Below, in pieces: positions 61,645 through 64,000 of a stretch of 64,000 nucleotides of DNA; within the stretch, counting starts at the first letter, position 1, and the number at the start of each line of letters is the position of its first letter. The notes beneath the pieces are model-generated. The model ran no database searches, was not told the origin of the DNA, and was given only the letters and a program-made list of their open reading frames with translations. The translations under genes were made by a program, and so were the position numbers. The stretch is from Juglans regia (lineage: Eukaryota; Streptophyta; Magnoliopsida; Fagales; Juglandaceae), in assembly GCF_001411555.2 (NCBI RefSeq), contig NC_049905.1:4464001-4528000 (forward strand), given 5' to 3'.

Positions 61645-63602
61645 AATCCTTGAAGCAAACAAGCTAATGTCAAATGCGATACTTGCAGAGCAAATGGGTA
61701 ACCTGGGCCACATTAAGCTGAGTGACTCAACTGGGAATTTCATCAAACAAGAGGAGGACATCACGGGCACTACTGCAGTTACATAACACAGAATAATTTC
61801 ATCCACTGCGGTTACAACAGAATCACAAGTTTATTCTAGAATGTACAGCAGAGAAATTAGTTACGAGTTTCTCTCAAGTTATCTGTAACCAAATCACATT
61901 CTTTCATATATTTTCTTGTGTATAAATACGGCCTAAGGCGTTCAATACAAGTAGAGAAGTTTTATTCCTTTTTCATTTCTTTCTCTCAACAGGCAAGATC
62001 GTCTTCCTGACCCAAATGGTGTGAACTCAAAATGTTGACCAGAAGCATCCATATTTGCATGGTTTGAAAGAAACCTTTCTGGCAAAAGCTCTTCAGGGTC
62101 CTCCCAAACTCTTGAGTCTTGATGCAACTTCCACACATTGACAATCAAACGAGTTCCTTTATGGATGTGATAGCTACAAACATGACAATCTTCCATTGCC
62201 TCGTGTGGAACTGAGAGAGGAATTGGTGGGTATAGGCGCAAGGATTCTTTGGTAATGGCCTGGAGGTAAACTAGATCTTTAATATCAGACTCTTCCACCC
62301 ATCTATTCTTCCCAACGTCTTTGAGATCCAGTTCTTCTTGGGCTCGCTTCAAAGCATGCTTGTTGTTCAATAGTAAGGATATGAGCCATGTCAAGTTAAT
62401 AGATGTAGTGTCGGACCTATCTAAGATGAGATTCTACAACGTCATTAAATTGGGACATGATTAGAAGAAGAATTTGGCTATAGATCAGAACAACACAGAA
62501 AATAAAAGAATATGATATTTGTCAAAAGTACTGTCAAAGCAAGAAAGAAGAGTATTGAGCAAAAATGTTAGTAGCTACATGCCTAAACATACCAATGTTG
62601 TTGCCTTGATAATGGTTTCAAGCGTATGAGCAAACATGAAGTTCATGTCCTCAATTGTAGATAGCATGACATCGATGAAAGTCCAGCTCGTCGCTTGGCT
62701 CACTCTCTTGCCTCCTCATGGTATGTTCTTCAACCCAAGTTCCAAGTAGAGTCCAGTTCCCTTGCAATACACTTCATAGATTTCACTCGGCCTTGCAAAT
62801 CAACACATCCCAGAAATAGAATCAGATCTGAAATGACAGGAACCCCAGATAAATACATGAATTCCTTGATAATTTTCCCCACACAGGTCATGCCTTTGCA
62901 TCATTTCCACCATTGGAGTTGACAAAATATCTCTTTCTCGTAATAACTTTAGTGATTAAATTCAAAGTTAGGCGCTGAATCCACTCACTAATCACCACCT
63001 TGGCCTGGTTTTGACCAACGTTGCTCTTGCAAAGAAAGTACAAATCTCTAACCATAGTGTCCACCTCAAAGATCTGCATGTTTTTGAGTGTCTGAAGTCG
63101 GCGGGTGGAGAGGAGTTCGAGCACGACCAGCTTTCGCATCTCAGGCCAATATTTTCCATAAGGGCCAAATCCAAATGCTGCATAGTTGTAACCAAGGTAC
63201 TTCCCTTGACTAGAACTTGGCCGACGTGTGGCAAAAACCCTATCATTTATAGTGAAGCACTCCTCCACTGCCTCGTGATTGTTTACGACAAGTGCACGTT
63301 TCGTGCCAAGCCTGATCATGAAGATGGGACCATGTTTGTCAGCCATGGCTGCCAAGGTTCTGGCAATTGGGTTTTGGCCACGAATTTGACGAAGATGACC
63401 AATTATTGGCCAGCCGTGTCAAAAAATAAATATTTGTAACAGATTATTTGCGACGATAACAACTATTTATAACTGATTATAAATAAGCAACTTTCTTATA
63501 AGCCAGTGGGATTACGGCCGTTTCTTACCCTCAGATTATACAATACCACCAATACCAAAAGCACAGCAAAATTCCAAGTAGTAGATGAGAAGTTATTTCC
63601 AT
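61645..63602 (-). pseudogene. Cytochrome P450 pseudogene, CYP82-like
   Basis: Family blocks appear in order: helix-like start (63602 to about 63513, LYNLRVRNG), WPIIGHL and ADKHGPIFMIRLG, NYAAFGFGPYGKYWPEMRKL, I-helix SDTTSINLTW, K-helix KESLRLYPPIP, PERFL, FTPFGSGRRSC and finally FALQVSHLTLACLLQGF. The single intron is 62592-62434, where CYP82 genes have theirs. It is dead. The N terminus changes frame and is interrupted by about 80 foreign bases (63419-63500). There is an extra TGACC near 62886, a two-base loss near 62748 and an extra base near 62680. The usual AGSDTT is DRSDTT. A 281-bp insertion splits the heme loop after the cysteine codon. Homology stops at 61645, so the C-terminal end is lost. 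Confidence 0.9.
61711..61991 (-). mobile_element. Probable solo LTR in the P450 heme loop
   Basis: Exactly where the heme-binding codons GRRSC should continue to PG, 281 bases intervene, starting TGTTGAGAGAAAG on the minus strand and containing a GTATTTATACAC promoter-like block about 60 bases in. P450 sequence resumes with CCAGGTTACCCATTTGCTCT. Flanking five-mers are TTGCC (61992-61996) and TGGCC (61706-61710), a four-of-five match to a target-site duplication. The 3' terminus is not a clean CA, which leaves some doubt about the class. Confidence 0.6.
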
Positions 63603-64000
63603 GATATGTCTCTGATCCAACTTTGAGAACGGAAACTATATATTGTCGGAACTAATTTCCTGTACGTACAACAAGTTCGGCTGATTCTTAATATGAGAGA
63701 AAAGGAGGAAAAAAACGTGGCGGGGCTAGGCAAGCAGTATAGTTCATAGATGCCTTACAGTGGTTCCCATGAACGTCATATTAACGTTGAATTTCTGGGC
63801 TTGGCTTCTCATGTTATCTTCTTAATTTTTGCCAAGCTAGCGGTTCTGATCATCATATCTATCAGCTTTAAGCTGGCTTCTGCATGCATGCCTCGTTTTG
63901 TTCAAAGCCGGCCAATCCAGAAATCTAGGTGCTGTACTGTACGAAGCTTATAAATTGGCTGGTGATCATGATATATATGTAAGGGTTTAATTTTGCTGTT
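63603..64000. other. No feature seen
   Basis: The last 400 bases lie upstream of the P450 relic. A 67-codon frame at 63750-63953 is hydrophobic in its middle but matches no family I know and is probably chance. Confidence 0.5.

Noticed and set aside
1..64000. Search for CRISPR arrays, operons, phage or defence-like clusters
   Set aside because: All genes have plant introns and plant families; the only regularly spaced repeat (37874-38080) lacks spacers and is a T-rich minisatellite inside a MITE.

Overview
The window looks like nuclear DNA of a woody eudicot. It has GT-AG introns from about 0.1 to 2.3 kb, AT-rich intergenic DNA full of small transposons, and plant-only families (AREB3 bZIP, Ninja/AFP, GAUT, ACR11, ERD2-like, CYP82). 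Gene structures and the abundant short elements suggest a Fagales-type tree, perhaps walnut or hickory family; that is an impression, not shown by the sequence.

Layout. 1-2650 (-): 3'-incomplete SUN-domain nuclear envelope protein. 6807-10203 (+): AREB3/DPBF3-type bZIP, with nested LINE fragments in its last intron. 11039-14352 (-): ATG10, the E2-like autophagy enzyme. 18637-22428 (+): eIF3 subunit c, behind a promoter with a telo-box and TGGGCY elements. 24158-28137 (-): plastid ACT-domain protein ACR11. 29749-31701 (+): 47-residue protein of unknown role. 34936-36228 (+): uncharacterised membrane-anchored acidic protein. 38772-41094 (+): GAUT8/QUA1-type galacturonosyltransferase. 42167-46543 (-): G3BP-like NTF2/RRM protein. 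49962-53661 (-): Ninja-family AFP. 57139-59573 (-): ERD2-like seven-helix protein. 61645-63602 (-): CYP82-type P450 pseudogene broken by frameshifts and insertions.

Most genes are unrelated housekeeping loci. The one functional link is between the AREB3-type bZIP and the AFP, which belong to families that meet in abscisic acid signalling; the DNA upstream of the AFP is rich in ACGTG cores. The gaps are filled by transposon debris. Several elements can be delimited exactly by target-site duplications: a hAT MITE (8 bp), a Mutator-type MITE (9 bp), a tRNA-derived SINE (13 bp), a nested LINE tail, Tourist-like MITEs (TTA/TAA) and a probable solo LTR in the P450 heme loop.

I found no CRISPR array, operon, tRNA, rRNA or anything resembling a new defence or biosynthetic system. 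Exon boundaries were read by eye from splice signals, reading phase and family conservation; UTR ends are estimates.
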